A stretch of 22,332 nt of DNA from a virus. This document shows positions 21,077 through 22,332 of this stretch, in pieces; the first letter of the stretch is position 1; the number at the start of each line of letters is the position of its first letter. The DNA lies in the IMG/VR virus record IMGVR_UViG_3300007276_000340, positions 1 through 22,332 of that record. One strand, 5' to 3'. The position numbers and the translations under genes were made by a program. The notes under the pieces are model-generated. The model was not told where the DNA came from. It made no database searches and saw nothing but the letters and a program-made list of their open reading frames with translations.

Positions 21077-22332
21077 TCACACCTTACTAATAACTAGGTT
21101 AGAGTCCTTGAGGTCGAAGTTGACACTGCCCGTTGTGCACTCTACCCAAAGCTCAATGTAGTCCCCGTTAGCCAGTGTCTCAATACCGAGTACAGTCAGC
21201 GCCCCGTCTGCTGTCGAGGCGAACTCTCTCGTCCCTGCTGTGGACACATCTACCGTGCCGTTCTTGGCTATATAGAACTTGTAAGAGTGTGTGCTAGAGA
21301 CACATGTACCACTAACAGTGACGGCTACGTTGGCCTCAATCTCATCAACACCATCGTATGTGATTCGCCCAGCTGTGGTTACTGTGAACTGGTCATCATG
21401 GTTTACTAACCACCCAGTACCGCCGTCAGTAACAACGGGGGTATTGATGGTGGCGATGGCTGTGGTTACCGCATTGTTGCTCAGGTAGGCGTGAGCATTA
21501 ATTGTCGTGTCACCTATACCAACACAGCTGTTAAAGGCCCACTGCGTGTCGGCTGTTGTCATGTCCTCGATAGGTGTAGTGGCTGTGAAGTTACACCGCT
21601 CTACATACATCTTTGCACCAGACGCTATGTTGGCACTGTTTGCTGCACCTGCTAAGGATACGTCAGAGCCACCTGTCCCGCCAAGGCTGCTGTTGGTAAT
21701 CGCCCCGCCAGTTACCACGGAGCCGTCAAGGTCAAGGGCTGTGCCCGTCTGACCACTGATTGACACATAGTCTACGACAAGTTGCCCGTTGTCGGCCCCC
21801 GACAGGGTTATGCCATCCGTGCCACCGAAGTACACGCTGAAGTCCATGATGATGTTTAGTCCACTTATGATCGTCCCTATCTCACCTGTGTGTGTGACAG
21901 AGAGGATGTCCCGTGCACTGAACACCTTGGTGCCGCCGCCGTCAAAGGCAAACAGTTTTGAGCTGCTCGCGGCGTTCAGGGTTAGGCGCTCAAATCTCAT
22001 GTTCACCCCAGTGCCTGTGAACAAGGCTCCTGAGTTAGAGGAGGTTATGCCGCACACTGTGCGGTGTACGCCCTGTAGGATGCTACCATCGGAGAACACG
22101 AGGCGATTTGCGCCTATGTCAACGATGGTGTTAATGTGGTAAACTGTGCTAGCTGCCAGGGTTATTACGTTGGCTACTGCGGTTGGGAAATCTGATACGG
22201 TCTCTATGGCTACCACTGTGGAGGGTATGCCAGCTTGGTCTGCAAAAGCGCCAGAGCCTGCTCCGTCTGCTACGTATACTTGACCCGCTGTCGCAGCGGC
22301 TGCGCCCTTGGGTTCATGCAATTCTGGGTCTG
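21077..22332 (-). CDS. Beta-helix fibre/spike with C-terminal jelly-roll (N-terminus beyond window)
   Basis: 417 residues visible; a TTG at 22321 is open upstream to the window edge (PELHEPKGAAAATAGQ), so the true N-terminus lies outside. The HEPKGA...AGQVYVADGAGSG segment is a motif I associate with phage structural proteins. Residues between ISTVV and the middle contain repeated short strands and turns (INTIVDIGANRLVFSDGSIL, SARDILSVTHTGEIGTIISG, LVVDYVSISGQTGTALDLDG) like a parallel right-handed beta helix. The last about 110 residues (DQFTVTTAGRITYDGVDEIE through YKFYIAKNGTVDVS and GDYIELWVECT to DSNLVISKV) resemble a trimerising TNF/C1q-like jelly roll often found on phage virion proteins. 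It probably binds or modifies host surface carbohydrate; no catalytic residues are assigned. It ends 1 base before tail tubular protein A. Confidence 0.78.
   Translation of the reverse strand, partial: DPELHEPKGAAAATAGQVYVADGAGSGAFADQAGIPSTVVAIETVSDFPTAVANVITLAASTVYHINTIVDIGANRLVFSDGSILQGVHRTVCGITSSNSGALFTGTGVNMRFERLTLNAASSSKLFAFDGGGTKVFSARDILSVTHTGEIGTIISGLNIIMDFSVYFGGTDGITLSGADNGQLVVDYVSISGQTGTALDLDGSVVTGGAITNSSLGGTGGSDVSLAGAANSANIASGAKMYVERCNFTATTPIEDMTTADTQWAFNSCVGIGDTTINAHAYLSNNAVTTAIATINTPVVTDGGTGWLVNHDDQFTVTTAGRITYDGVDEIEANVAVTVSGTCVSSTHSYKFYIAKNGTVDVSTAGTREFASTADGALTVLGIETLANGDYIELWVECTTGSVNFDLKDSNLVISKV

Noticed and set aside
1-22332. tRNA genes, CRISPR arrays, insertion sequences, integrase and attachment sites
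   Set aside because: None seen on either strand; coding is continuous and no repeat arrays or tRNA-like cloverleaf sequences were noticed. I could not run a search tool.

Overview
The window is part of the genome of a T7-like (short-tailed, podovirus-type) bacteriophage, most likely marine and infecting a Gram-negative host. The support is a T7 gp6-type exonuclease, tail tubular proteins A and B, a gp14-like internal virion protein and very large ejection-type proteins, together with a cobalamin-dependent (class II) ribonucleotide reductase. That reductase is a hallmark of the marine SIO1/VpV262 'cobavirus' group (Zobellviridae), which I offer as the likeliest placement by recall, not by a search. 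No bacterial gene, tRNA, CRISPR array, transposon or integrase is visible. Coding density is close to total: the only gene-free gap of any size is about 67 bases around 5682-5748.

Left module, plus strand, 1-5681: DNA metabolism. A partial ssDNA-binding protein is followed by a 5'-3' exonuclease, an HNH endonuclease, a small basic hypothetical, a metallophosphoesterase, two small membrane proteins, the class II ribonucleotide reductase, a 40-residue Cys-rich peptide and a deoxynucleoside monophosphate kinase. Stops and starts overlap throughout (ATGA junctions at 2246, 2917 and 5028), most genes have an AGGAG-like ribosome-binding site about 7 bases before the start, and TTG is used as a start at least once. 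The logic is host DNA breakdown, reduction of the released nucleotides, and their phosphorylation for phage replication.

Boundary, 5710-5741: a strong hairpin with runs of T on both strands acts as a shared terminator between two convergent transcription units.

Right module, minus strand, read from 22332 down to 5749: virion and lysis genes. In transcription order: a beta-helix/jelly-roll fibre or spike (partial), tail tubular protein A, a 90-residue unknown, tail tubular protein B carrying a large lectin-like insertion, an 86-residue gp13-position protein, a gp14-like internal protein, a 1601-residue and a 574-residue internal virion protein, a GH24 lysozyme, a lipoprotein with the architecture of a unimolecular spanin, two unknown proteins, a SPRY-domain receptor-binding candidate and a small membrane/coiled-coil protein. 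Capsid, portal and terminase genes would lie beyond the right edge, and primase/helicase and polymerase probably beyond the left edge.

The most interesting points are the lipoprotein whose whole signal peptide and lipobox are overprinted on the lysozyme's 3' end, two tiny translationally coupled genes (32 and 40 codons), a sharp codon-usage change inside the ribonucleotide reductase, the lectin-like insertion in the tail nozzle protein, and the inverted, convergent arrangement of the structural module.
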